NCBI RefSeq assembly: GCF_039768865.1
Contig: NZ_JBDMZQ010000062.1
Length of the DNA stretch: 39,452 nt
Source: Wenyingzhuangia sp039768865
Lineage (GTDB): Bacteria > Bacteroidota > Bacteroidia > Flavobacteriales > Flavobacteriaceae
Strand: one strand, 5' to 3'
A program made the translations under genes and the position numbers. The first letter of the stretch is position 1. The number at the start of each line of letters is the position of its first letter. Shown in pieces: positions 15,475 through 23,672 of this stretch. The notes beneath the pieces are model-generated. The model saw nothing but the letters and a program-made list of their open reading frames with translations, was not told the origin of the DNA and searched no databases.

Positions 15475-17020
15475 CAATATTCCTTTTTATATTGGAGTTT
15501 CAATAGCTCTAGGTATTATTATAGGAAGTTTTTTTAACATTAAAAATACAGGGAGAATGTACCCTGTAAGTTCAGCGAATAGCGTAAGTAGTAAGTTAAA
15601 TACTGCTTTAAAATTTATAGAAAATCAATATGTTGATGATGTTGATGTAGCGCAAATCACAGATGAATTGATTGCTGATCTTTTAGACAAGTTAGATCCT
15701 CATTCTGCCTATGCCTCTAAGGAAACTCAAGCTTATAACAGAGAAAACATGGCAGGAAACTTTGTGGGTATTGGAGTTCAGTTTGTGGTCAAAAAAGACA
15801 GTGTTATTGTGGTAAAAGTAATTCCAGGGGGTCCAAGTTTAAAAGCAGGTTTGCGAGCTGGGGACAGAATCATTATGGCAGACAAGGATACTTTGTTCGG
15901 CTCAGGAATTACAAATGATGCTATTGTGTCTAAGTTAAAAGGGATTGAGAATAGTCAAGTATTGGTGAAGGTATATAGACCAGGTAACAGGAAACCAATT
16001 GATTTTAATATTACTAGAGGTAAGGTTGCAATCAAAAGCGTTCCTGTATCTTTCAAAATATCTGACCGCTTAGGATATATAAAGTTAGTACGTTTTGCGA
16101 TGACTTCTTATGATGAGTTTAAGCATGCCTTAGATCAATTACAAGCCCAAGGCATTCAGGATTTGGTTTTAGATTTAAGAGGAAATCCAGGAGGGTATAT
16201 GCATGTTGCAGATCAGATTTGTGATGAATTTTTACCGGATGGTAATTTAATCGTTTACACAAAAAATAAGAGCGGACGTCAAAAAAATAATGTTGCTACT
16301 GCCAAAGGTTCCTTTGAAAAGGGTCGTGTTTATGTATTGGTGGATGAAAATTCAGCATCTGCGAGTGAGATCGTTTCGGGAGCTTTACAAGATAATGACA
16401 GAGGAACTATTATAGGTAGGAGGACTTTTGGGAAAGGACTGGTTCAGCAAGAATTAGATTTTAAAGATGGCTCTGCCATGAGATTAACTATTGCTAGATA
16501 TTATACTGCCACTGGCCGATCGATTCAAAAACCATATGTAGATAAAGAAAAATATGAACATGAAGTTAGGAGTCGATACTTAGCGGGAGAATTATTTCAT
16601 AAGGATAGTATTAAAGTAGTAGACTCCTTAAAGTACACCACACCAAAAGGTAAAGTTGTTTATGGTGGAGGTGGAATAATACCCGATATTTTTGTGCCGT
16701 TAGATACAATTAATGGCCTCAATTATTATGAGTTGAATCTTATCAATAACTTTGTTTATGGTTATGTAGATAAACACAGAAATGAATTAGAAGATTTTAA
16801 TGAAAGTAATTTCATTACAAATTTTAAAGTTACCAAAGAAATAAAAAAAGAGTTCAAGCAATATGTTGCTCCTTACAAATTCACAAATCAAGAAATGTTA
16901 AACCACTTATTGAAAGAAAATTTTGCGAGCAATTTAATGGATGACCGTATTTATTATCAGTTGGTAAATCAGAGAGATCCTTATATTTTGAAAGTTAAAT
17001 CATTACAACAAAACCAATAG
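15461..17020 (+). CDS. C-terminal processing protease, S41 family (CtpA/Prc-like)
   Basis: A 519-residue exported serine protease. I start at ATG 15461 (the TTG one codon earlier is less likely). An uncleaved signal anchor covers residues 6-24 ('GVSIALGIIIGSFF'). A PDZ domain (about 90-175) contains 'GIGVQFVVKKDSVIV' and 'AGLRAGDRI'. The protease domain follows with 'LVLDLRGNPGG', the catalytic Ser in 'DENSASASEIVSGAL' (about 300) and the catalytic Lys in 'GRRTFGKGLVQ' (about 325). Such proteases trim or degrade periplasmic proteins from their C-terminus. The gene overlaps the preceding deaminase and is followed after 2 bases by the LpxH-like gene. Confidence 0.94.
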   Translation: MKQSNNIPFYIGVSIALGIIIGSFFNIKNTGRMYPVSSANSVSSKLNTALKFIENQYVDDVDVAQITDELIADLLDKLDPHSAYASKETQAYNRENMAGNFVGIGVQFVVKKDSVIVVKVIPGGPSLKAGLRAGDRIIMADKDTLFGSGITNDAIVSKLKGIENSQVLVKVYRPGNRKPIDFNITRGKVAIKSVPVSFKISDRLGYIKLVRFAMTSYDEFKHALDQLQAQGIQDLVLDLRGNPGGYMHVADQICDEFLPDGNLIVYTKNKSGRQKNNVATAKGSFEKGRVYVLVDENSASASEIVSGALQDNDRGTIIGRRTFGKGLVQQELDFKDGSAMRLTIARYYTATGRSIQKPYVDKEKYEHEVRSRYLAGELFHKDSIKVVDSLKYTTPKGKVVYGGGGIIPDIFVPLDTINGLNYYELNLINNFVYGYVDKHRNELEDFNESNFITNFKVTKEIKKEFKQYVAPYKFTNQEMLNHLLKENFASNLMDDRIYYQLVNQRDPYILKVKSLQQNQ

Positions 17021-17022
17021 AT

Positions 17023-17772
17023 TTGAGCAATAAAAAAATTTACTTTGCTTCCGATCAACACTTTGGAGCTAAAAGTTCAGCAGAAAGTTTGCCTAGAGAA
17101 AAAGTTTTTGTCTCTTGGTTGAATACGATAAAAAATGATGCTGAAGTATTGTTTTTGTTAGGAGATTTATTTGATTTTTGGTTTGAATATAAGCAAGTAG
17201 TACCCAAAGGTTTTGTTAGGGTCTTAGGAAAGTTAGCAGAATTGAAAGATGCAGGGGTAGAAATACATTTTTTTGTAGGAAACCATGATTTATGGATGCA
17301 TGACTATTTTGAAAAAGAATTAAACATTCCAGTCCATCGAGAGCCTAAAGCATTTACATTACAAGGGAAAACTTTTTTATTGGGTCATGGCGATGGTTTG
17401 GGTCCTGGTGACTATGGATATAAATTCATCAAGAAAATTTTCACCAATCCATTTTGTAAATGGTTGTTTGCTAGGTTACATCCAAATTTAGGAATGTCTT
17501 TAGGCTTTTATTTGTCTAGAGAGAACAAATCTATTTCTGGAGCTGAAGATGTTCATTTCCTGGGGGAACATAAAGAGTTCTTAATCTTGTACTGCAAGCA
17601 AGTTTTAGCCGAAAAACATTATGATTATTTTGTGTTTGGGCACAGACATTTACCTATGATTTTTGACTTATCTCAACAGTCTAAATACGTGAATACGGGC
17701 GATTGGATTACCTATAACACTTACGGTGTTTTAGATCAGGGAATCCTTAAAGTAGAGGAGTTTTTACCGTAA
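17023..17772 (+). CDS. lpxH: UDP-2,3-diacylglucosamine diphosphatase, LpxH-like
   Basis: A 249-residue calcineurin-type metallophosphoesterase, expected to hydrolyse UDP-2,3-diacylglucosamine to lipid X and UMP in lipid A synthesis at the inner membrane face. The metal ligands are present in order: 'SDQHFGA' (about residues 7-13), 'LLGDLFDFWFEY' (about 46-57), 'VGNHDLWMHD' (about 85), 'LGHGDGLGPGDYGYK' (about 122) and 'FGHRHLP' (about 206). The 'GDLFDFWF' sequence is close to LpxH. No in-frame ATG exists upstream of the D-x-H motif, so it begins with TTG, two bases after the protease stop. A long perfect hairpin follows. LpxH versus a related hydrolase is not fully certain. Confidence 0.85.
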   Translation: MSNKKIYFASDQHFGAKSSAESLPREKVFVSWLNTIKNDAEVLFLLGDLFDFWFEYKQVVPKGFVRVLGKLAELKDAGVEIHFFVGNHDLWMHDYFEKELNIPVHREPKAFTLQGKTFLLGHGDGLGPGDYGYKFIKKIFTNPFCKWLFARLHPNLGMSLGFYLSRENKSISGAEDVHFLGEHKEFLILYCKQVLAEKHYDYFVFGHRHLPMIFDLSQQSKYVNTGDWITYNTYGVLDQGILKVEEFLP

Positions 17773-17785
17773 ACTTAAGTATATT

Positions 17786-17826
17786 ACACAAAAAAAGTCA
17801 GGATTTTTTCTTGACTTTTTTTGTGT
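17786..17826. terminator. Long perfect terminator hairpin
   Basis: A perfect 15-base-pair stem (17786-17800 with 17812-17826), with an 11-base loop and seven consecutive A-T pairs inside the stem. It closes the deaminase-protease-lpxH operon and precedes the bat operon. Confidence 0.85.
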
Positions 17827-17923
17827 ATTAAAATCTGTCAAATTTACATAATTGACCTCAATGTTGTATTTTGGTACACAAATTGATTAATAATGTATCA
17901 GAATAAGATTAAAACCATACAAA

Positions 17924-18913
17924 ATGGAAGTAGACGTAAGAGCCATCAGTGAAAAAATAGAAAGAGAAAGTGCATTCGTAGATTTATTATCTATGGAGAT
18001 GAACAAAGTTATCGTGGGTCAAAAACACATGATTGATCGATTGTTAATTGGGTTGCTAGGGAACGGGCATATTCTTTTAGAAGGAGTTCCAGGTTTGGCT
18101 AAAACATTGGCCATAAACACCCTATCAAAAGCGGTAGATGGAGCCTTTAGTAGAATTCAATTTACTCCTGATTTATTGCCTGCCGATGTCGTTGGAACCA
18201 TGATCTATAATATGAAAGAAAATGATTTTTCAATTAAAAAGGGTCCTATTTTTGCAAATTTTGTATTGGCAGATGAGATCAATCGAGCTCCTGCAAAAGT
18301 TCAGTCGGCTTTGCTAGAAGCCATGCAAGAACGACAAATTACGATAGGCGACGAAACATTTAAACTAGAAGAACCTTTCTTGGTCATGGCAACTCAAAAT
18401 CCAGTAGATCAAGAAGGAACTTACACCTTGCCAGAAGCACAAGTTGATCGATTTATGTTGAAAGTAGTCATTGATTATCCAAAGTTAGAGGAGGAACAAA
18501 TGATCATGAGAGCAAATTTATCAGGGGCATATGAACAGGTAAATCCAGTTGTTTCTCTAGAGCAAATTAGAAAAGCTCGAGAAATAGTTCAAGAGGTGTA
18601 CATGGATGAAAAAATTGAGAAGTATATTCTTGATTTGGTTTTTGCTACTCGTTATCCAGAAAAGTATGGTTTAGAAAATTTAAAGGGATTGATTTCTTTT
18701 GGAGCTTCTCCACGAGGTAGTATTTCTTTAGCAAAAGCGGCCAAATGTCACGCGTTCATCAAACGTAGAGGTTATGTTATCCCTGAAGACGTTAGAGCAG
18801 TGGTATTGGACATTTTACGTCATCGTATTGGGATTACGTATGAAGCTGAAGCAGAGAATGTAACTGCTGAGGACATTGTTAACCAAATTGTAAATGTAGT
18901 AGAAGTGCCATAG
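17924..18913 (+). CDS. moxR: MoxR-family AAA+ ATPase
   Basis: A 329-residue MoxR ATPase, a chaperone-like enzyme that commonly works with von Willebrand A proteins. Walker A is 'GVPGLAKTLA' (about residues 50-60, with the Ala-Lys-Thr of this family), Walker B 'VLADEINRAPAKVQSALLEAM' is near 112-132 (split in two parts: 'VLADEINR' and 'QSALLEAMQE'), sensor 1 is 'MATQNP' and the arginine-finger region 'PEAQVDRF' follows. The C-terminal lid has 'GASPRGSISLAKAAK'. It heads an eight-gene operon with DUF58 and Bat proteins. A -7-like TATTTTGG lies upstream (one mismatch). Confidence 0.95.
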   Translation: MEVDVRAISEKIERESAFVDLLSMEMNKVIVGQKHMIDRLLIGLLGNGHILLEGVPGLAKTLAINTLSKAVDGAFSRIQFTPDLLPADVVGTMIYNMKENDFSIKKGPIFANFVLADEINRAPAKVQSALLEAMQERQITIGDETFKLEEPFLVMATQNPVDQEGTYTLPEAQVDRFMLKVVIDYPKLEEEQMIMRANLSGAYEQVNPVVSLEQIRKAREIVQEVYMDEKIEKYILDLVFATRYPEKYGLENLKGLISFGASPRGSISLAKAAKCHAFIKRRGYVIPEDVRAVVLDILRHRIGITYEAEAENVTAEDIVNQIVNVVEVP

Positions 18914-18997
18914 TGGTTACTAGTTGTTATTTTTTGATTGTTTTTAACTAACCATCCAAATAACCATAACTGAGACGTCCAATAATCAATAGCCAAA

Positions 18998-19864
18998 ATG
19001 GAAACCAAAGAAATCTTAAAAAAAGTTAAAAAAATTGAGATTAAGACACGTCGTTTGTCTGATCACATATTTTCAGGAGAATATCACAGTTCGTTTAAGG
19101 GGCGTGGAATGACTTTTAGTGAGGTAAAACAATATCAATTTGGTGATGATATTCGTAGCATAGATTGGAATGTCACTGCAAGATACAACGAGCCTTATGT
19201 AAAAGTTTTTGAAGAAGAAAGAGAATTGACGATGATGTTGATGGTAGACATCAGCGGTTCTGGAAATTTTGGAACAAAACAACAGTTTAAAAGAGAAACC
19301 CTTACAGAGATAGCTGCGACAATGGCTTTTTCCGCCATACAGAATAACGATAAAGTTGGGTTGTTGCTTTTTTCTGATGAGGTAGAGTTATACATACCGC
19401 CAAAAAAAGGAAAAAGTCATGTGTTACGTATCATTAGAGAAATGATAGAGTTTGAGCCTAAAAGTAAAAGTACAAACATCAACACAGCATTAAAATATGT
19501 ATCTAATGTCTTAAAGAAAAAAGCTATCGTTTTTATCCTTTCAGATTTTATGGACGAAGGATATGAGCAAACACTAAAAATAGTTGCCAACAAACATGAT
19601 GTTACAGGCATTAGAATATATGATCAATTTGATGAGGTTTTGCCTAAAATTGGTCTTGTTCCCATGGTAGATTCAGAGTCTGGGCAAACCAAACTAGTCA
19701 ATACTTCTTTGAGAAAAGTTAGGCATCAATACCACCAGCAATTTACCCAATGGAAACATAATTTCGAGGATGCATTTAAAAAGAGCGGAGCAGGTGTGTT
19801 GAGTTGTCGTGTAGAGGAAAATTACGTAAAGAAATTATTGACGTATTTTAAACAACGAGGATAA
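18998..19864 (+). CDS. DUF58 domain protein (VWA-like), MoxR partner
   Basis: A 288-residue soluble protein with the DUF58 core ('GRGMTFSEVKQYQFGDDIR', 'SIDWNVTARYNEPYVK') joined to a von Willebrand A-like fold carrying a metal-site sequence 'LMVDISGSG' (D-x-S-x-S, about residue 85). DUF58 proteins nearly always neighbour moxR and are thought to be its client or adaptor. It follows moxR by 84 bases and precedes the next gene by 2. The DNA before it carries no promoter I can name with confidence. Confidence 0.93.
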   Translation: METKEILKKVKKIEIKTRRLSDHIFSGEYHSSFKGRGMTFSEVKQYQFGDDIRSIDWNVTARYNEPYVKVFEEERELTMMLMVDISGSGNFGTKQQFKRETLTEIAATMAFSAIQNNDKVGLLLFSDEVELYIPPKKGKSHVLRIIREMIEFEPKSKSTNINTALKYVSNVLKKKAIVFILSDFMDEGYEQTLKIVANKHDVTGIRIYDQFDEVLPKIGLVPMVDSESGQTKLVNTSLRKVRHQYHQQFTQWKHNFEDAFKKSGAGVLSCRVEENYVKKLLTYFKQRG

Positions 19865-19866
19865 AT

Positions 19867-20808
19867 ATGAAGCAAATCATTACAAGTCTTTTTATAGGTT
19901 TAAGTATTGTAGTAATGGCGCAAACCAAACCTTATATAGAGGTAAAAACAGATACTACAAACATTAGAATTGGGGAACAGATTAGTTACACCATATCCGC
20001 CCCAATTAACAGAAATGTTGTTTTTCCAAAGCTATCAAATTTAGAAGGGTTAGAAGTAGCTGAAGAATTAGGGGTAGACACACTTCAGAATGAGTTGTTA
20101 AAAAAATATTTAATCACTGGATTTGATAGCGGAGCTTTTTATATCAAGAAGCAACAAATTTATATAGACGCTAAAGCGTATTTTACGGATTCTTTACTGA
20201 TAAACGTTTCTACAATTTCTGTAGATACAGTAAAATTAGCTAAATATTATTCTGTGAAAGATTTAGAGGAAGAGGCCTATACATTTGGAGAATGGTGGTA
20301 TTGGGTCAAAAGTTATGTATATATAGGATTAGCTGTTATTATCTTTGTCATCGCATTATACTTTTTGTTTCGAAATAAAAAAGAACCTGTAAAACAAAAG
20401 AAAATTGTTATTCCACCTTATATAGAAGCAACTAAAGAGCTAAAAAAATTAGAGAAAAAACAATTATGGCAAAACGATAAGGTTAAAGAATACTATTCTG
20501 AACTAACAGATATTGTAAGAAAGTATATTGGAAATGAATTGTTCATCCAAGCGTTAGAAACAACTACAGAGGAAATGATGACTTTATTGGTGTCAGAAAA
20601 CAAACAACAGAAATTAGGACTGGATAAAGAGACGTTATCTATATTAAGAGATTTACTGTCTCAAGGAGATTTTGTAAAATTTGCCAAACAGAAACCCATA
20701 GAAATGGAAATTCAGGGCCATCGATCTAATGCCTCAAGTATTATTGAAACCATTCATAAGATTGTTGAATCAAAAAAGGAAGAAGTAGAAGATGATAAGC
20801 AACAGTAA
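19867..20808 (+). CDS. BatD-like single-pass membrane protein (Bat operon)
   Basis: A 313-residue protein with a signal peptide (1-18, ending 'VVMAQ'), a periplasmic beta-sandwich-like region (about 22-125, 'YIEVKTDTTNIRIGEQISYTI' opening, as in BatD repeats), one membrane segment (about 147-168, 'VYIGLAVIIFVIALYFLF') and a basic, helical cytoplasmic tail. The tail resembles the C-terminal part of BatD ('YYSELTDIVRKYIG', 'TTEEMMTLL'). It looks like a shortened BatD paralogue and is a regular member of flavobacterial bat operons. It overlaps batA by 17 bases. Role unknown beyond the operon. Confidence 0.8.
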   Translation: MKQIITSLFIGLSIVVMAQTKPYIEVKTDTTNIRIGEQISYTISAPINRNVVFPKLSNLEGLEVAEELGVDTLQNELLKKYLITGFDSGAFYIKKQQIYIDAKAYFTDSLLINVSTISVDTVKLAKYYSVKDLEEEAYTFGEWWYWVKSYVYIGLAVIIFVIALYFLFRNKKEPVKQKKIVIPPYIEATKELKKLEKKQLWQNDKVKEYYSELTDIVRKYIGNELFIQALETTTEEMMTLLVSENKQQKLGLDKETLSILRDLLSQGDFVKFAKQKPIEMEIQGHRSNASSIIETIHKIVESKKEEVEDDKQQ

Positions 20809-21796
20809 TTTTGAATTTACACAGCCCGGGTTTTTATGGATACTGGCTATCATTCCTGTCTTAGCGATATGGTTGTATATCAGTAAAAATAGGAATCAAG
20901 CAAAGCTGTCTATTTCTTCTATAAAATCTGTACAAGCACCAAGCATATATAATCATATTTACAGCGCTTTGTGGGTACTTAGGGTAATGGCAATAGCTTT
21001 ATTGATTGTTGCTCTGGCTAGACCAAGAAACGTTGGAGTTACAACCAAAAGCAAGAAGAATAGAGGAATAGATATTGTAATGGCTGTTGATGTTTCAGGA
21101 TCTATGTTGGCAAGAGATTTGAAACCCAATAGACTGGAGGCGTTAAAAAACGTAGCGGAAGATTTTGTTGATAAACGCCCAAATGATCGGATTGGAGTAG
21201 TTTTGTACGCTGGGGAAAGCTATACAAAAACTCCAATTACGACAGACAAATCCATAGTAAAAAGAACGATAAAGTCTATTGCCTATGGAGGAATAGAAGA
21301 TGGGACAGCGATTGGAATGGGACTGGGTTCTGCCGTAAATAGATTGAAGCAAAGCACGGCTAAGAGTAAAGTGATTATTTTGTTGACAGACGGAGTGAAT
21401 ACTGCAGGTTCAGTAGATCCTAAGTTGGCCACGGAATTGGCAAAAGGATTAGGGATAAAAGTTTACACTATTGGTGTTGGAACCAATGGTATGGCCGAGA
21501 TGCCTTATGCTAAAGATTATAATGGAGAGTTAATTTATAAACCAATGCAAGTTGAAATTGATGAAAAATTACTGACGTATATTGGAGAGGAAACAGGGGG
21601 TAAATATTTCAGAGCTACATCGAATACAAAATTAAAGACCATCTATGATGAAATTGATCAATTAGAGACAACCGTAATAGAAGACTTAAAATATTATAAT
21701 TACGATGAACTTTATAGAAATATAGTGATTATGGCATTGGCGTTGTTGATCATAGAATATGTACTTAAAAACACTTGGTTTAAAAGTTTTATATAA
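20792..21796 (+). CDS. batA: BatA, membrane-anchored VWA protein
   Basis: A 334-residue protein with two N-terminal membrane segments (about 10-28 and 55-72), a von Willebrand A domain (about 90-290) and a C-terminal membrane segment (about 307-325). The metal-ion-dependent adhesion site is intact: 'MAVDVSGSMLARDL' (about residues 91-104), a Thr in 'EDGTAIGMGL' and an Asp in 'ILLTDGVNTAG'. Bat proteins were named for Bacteroides aerotolerance, but the mechanism is unsettled. Its ATG lies 17 bases inside the preceding gene. It is a paralogue of BatB, which follows after 9 bases. Confidence 0.92.
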   Translation: MISNSNFEFTQPGFLWILAIIPVLAIWLYISKNRNQAKLSISSIKSVQAPSIYNHIYSALWVLRVMAIALLIVALARPRNVGVTTKSKKNRGIDIVMAVDVSGSMLARDLKPNRLEALKNVAEDFVDKRPNDRIGVVLYAGESYTKTPITTDKSIVKRTIKSIAYGGIEDGTAIGMGLGSAVNRLKQSTAKSKVIILLTDGVNTAGSVDPKLATELAKGLGIKVYTIGVGTNGMAEMPYAKDYNGELIYKPMQVEIDEKLLTYIGEETGGKYFRATSNTKLKTIYDEIDQLETTVIEDLKYYNYDELYRNIVIMALALLIIEYVLKNTWFKSFI

Positions 21797-21805
21797 ACTT
21801 AAATT

Positions 21806-22846
21806 ATGCAAAGATTAGAAGCACCTATATATTTTTACATGCTATTTATATTGCCCCTGTTATTGGGGGTTTTGTTATATAAATTTTGGTGGCAAAAAAA
21901 CACACAAAAGGCATTTGCAAGTTCTGAGTTGATTCAAAAATTAGCTCCTGATTATTCTACTTTTAAAGCAACAGTGAAGTGGTTGTTTTTGTCTTTGGGA
22001 ATTACATCTTTGGTTCTAGCTCTGGTCAATCCAAAAATAGGAATAAAGTTAGAAACCGTGAAACGAGAAGGGGTGGATATTGTGTTTGCCTTAGATGTTT
22101 CAAAAAGTATGCTGGCTGAAGATATTGCGCCCAATCGTTTAGAGAAAGCAAAACAAATTATATCTAAAACAATTGATCAATTAGGGAGTGATAGAGTAGG
22201 TGTTATTATATATGCAGGAAATCCATACCCATTGTTGCCCATTACCACGGATCAATCTGCAGCAAGGCTTTTTTTGAAGAATGCAGCACCAGATATGGTT
22301 TCTAGCCAAGGGACAGCTATCAATGAGGCATTGAACATGGCTAAAACATATTATGACAATGAAGATCAAACCAATAAATATTTGGTCATTTTATCTGATG
22401 GAGAAGATCACGAAGAAGACACCATTGATAAAGCTGAAAGCATAGGTGAAGAAGGAATTAAAGTAATTACAATTGGAATTGGAACTGAAAAAGGAGGAGT
22501 GATTCCTGAGGTTGTAAATGGCTTCAAAAAAGGGTTGAAAAAAGATAAAAACGGAGAAGTTGTAATTACTCAAAGGCACGTAAAAGTTTTGCAAGAAATT
22601 GCCGCGAAAGCTAATGGTTTTTACGTTGATGGTAATAAAACTTCTACTTCTGTGAATAAAATTATTGAAGTGTTATCTAAAGCCAAAAAGACTGAATTTG
22701 AGTCTAAGCAGTTTTCTGAATACAAGAGTCAGTTTCAATGGTTTATAGGGCTAGGAATTATTTGGTTGGTCCTAGATATGTTTGTCTTTGAAAAGAAAAC
22801 CAAATGGGTAAAAAAAGTTGACTTGTTTAATGAAAATAAGGAATAA
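21806..22846 (+). CDS. batB: BatB, membrane-anchored VWA protein
   Basis: A 346-residue VWA protein with the same plan as BatA: N-terminal membrane segments (about 7-25 and 52-70), VWA domain (about 88-290) and a C-terminal membrane segment (about 310-328). The metal site reads 'FALDVSKSMLAEDIAPNRLEKAK' in two parts, 'ALDVSKSM' and 'PNRLEKAK', with 'SSQGTAINEAL' and 'VILSDGEDHEED' completing it. The 'PNRLE' sequence is shared with BatA, showing a tandem duplication. BatA and BatB probably form heteromers in the inner membrane. It ends one base before batC's ATG. Confidence 0.92.
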   Translation: MQRLEAPIYFYMLFILPLLLGVLLYKFWWQKNTQKAFASSELIQKLAPDYSTFKATVKWLFLSLGITSLVLALVNPKIGIKLETVKREGVDIVFALDVSKSMLAEDIAPNRLEKAKQIISKTIDQLGSDRVGVIIYAGNPYPLLPITTDQSAARLFLKNAAPDMVSSQGTAINEALNMAKTYYDNEDQTNKYLVILSDGEDHEEDTIDKAESIGEEGIKVITIGIGTEKGGVIPEVVNGFKKGLKKDKNGEVVITQRHVKVLQEIAAKANGFYVDGNKTSTSVNKIIEVLSKAKKTEFESKQFSEYKSQFQWFIGLGIIWLVLDMFVFEKKTKWVKKVDLFNENKE

Positions 22847-22847
22847 A

Positions 22848-23672
22848 ATGAAAAAGTTATGGGTGTTTTTTTTAGCGATTAGCTCATTTTCTTCTTTTTC
22901 ACAAGAAGAAACAACGCTATCCAAAGAGAAATTGTACGAAGCAAAAAAACAATTGAGAGAGGGCAACAAACTTTATAGAACAAATAGGTTAGAAGACGCT
23001 ACTATTGCTTACCAAAAAAGTTTGGCAGCAGAAGGCACTTATTACAAAGGGGCATATAATCTAGGGAATGCTTTGTTTCAGCAAAAAAAGTATAAAGAGG
23101 CAGGAGAACAATATCAATTGGCTAACAAATTAGCAAAGAAAAAAGAAGATAAAGCCAAAACAAATGAATTGATAGGAGATACTTTCAAAAAGCAAAAGAA
23201 CTTAGAAAAAGCATTAGCATCATATAAACAGGCACTCCTAAAAAACCCTACGGATGATATATTGCGTGAAAAATATGTAGCTGCTAAAAAAGAAAAGGAG
23301 AAACAAGATCAGCAGAGTGAAGACAATAAAGAAGATCAAAATCAAGACAATAAGGAGGATAAAGACAAAAAGAATAAAGATCAAGAAAACAAGAATGAAG
23401 AGGGAGATGACAAGGAAGACAAAGAGGGAGACCAGGACAAACAGGAGAAGGAAGATAATCAGGGAAATGACAAGGAGGATAAAGAAGATCAAAAAGGGCA
23501 GCAAAATGAGAATAAGCAAGAGCAGCCTTCTCCAACTAAAGAATCTAAACTCTCCCCTGAACAAATTCAACAACTGTTAGAGTCTATGAGCAATGAAGAA
23601 CAAAAAACACAGGAAAAAGTAAACGCTCAAAAAGTAAAAGTAAAAAAAGATAATAATGAAAAAGACTGGTAA
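22848..23672 (+). CDS. batC: BatC, TPR protein with a long charged tail
   Basis: A 274-residue exported protein. I take ATG 22848 (signal peptide 'MKKLWVFFLAISSFSSFSQ'); a TTG ten codons earlier would spoil the signal. TPR repeats fill about residues 25-140 ('AYNLGNALFQQKKYKEAGEQY', 'ALASYKQALLKNPTDD'). From about residue 150 to 225 the chain is almost only K, E, D, Q and N, an extreme low-complexity segment of 23280-23520. Disordered, highly charged tails are common in BatC proteins but vary in length. It overlaps batD by 17 bases. Confidence 0.88.
   Translation: MKKLWVFFLAISSFSSFSQEETTLSKEKLYEAKKQLREGNKLYRTNRLEDATIAYQKSLAAEGTYYKGAYNLGNALFQQKKYKEAGEQYQLANKLAKKKEDKAKTNELIGDTFKKQKNLEKALASYKQALLKNPTDDILREKYVAAKKEKEKQDQQSEDNKEDQNQDNKEDKDKKNKDQENKNEEGDDKEDKEGDQDKQEKEDNQGNDKEDKEDQKGQQNENKQEQPSPTKESKLSPEQIQQLLESMSNEEQKTQEKVNAQKVKVKKDNNEKDW

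Noticed and set aside
23238..23580. Long open frames on both strands across the BatC tail
   Set aside because: They result from the purine-rich low-complexity DNA encoding the K/E/D/Q segment; their translations are unnatural runs of R/K/I or L/V/F.
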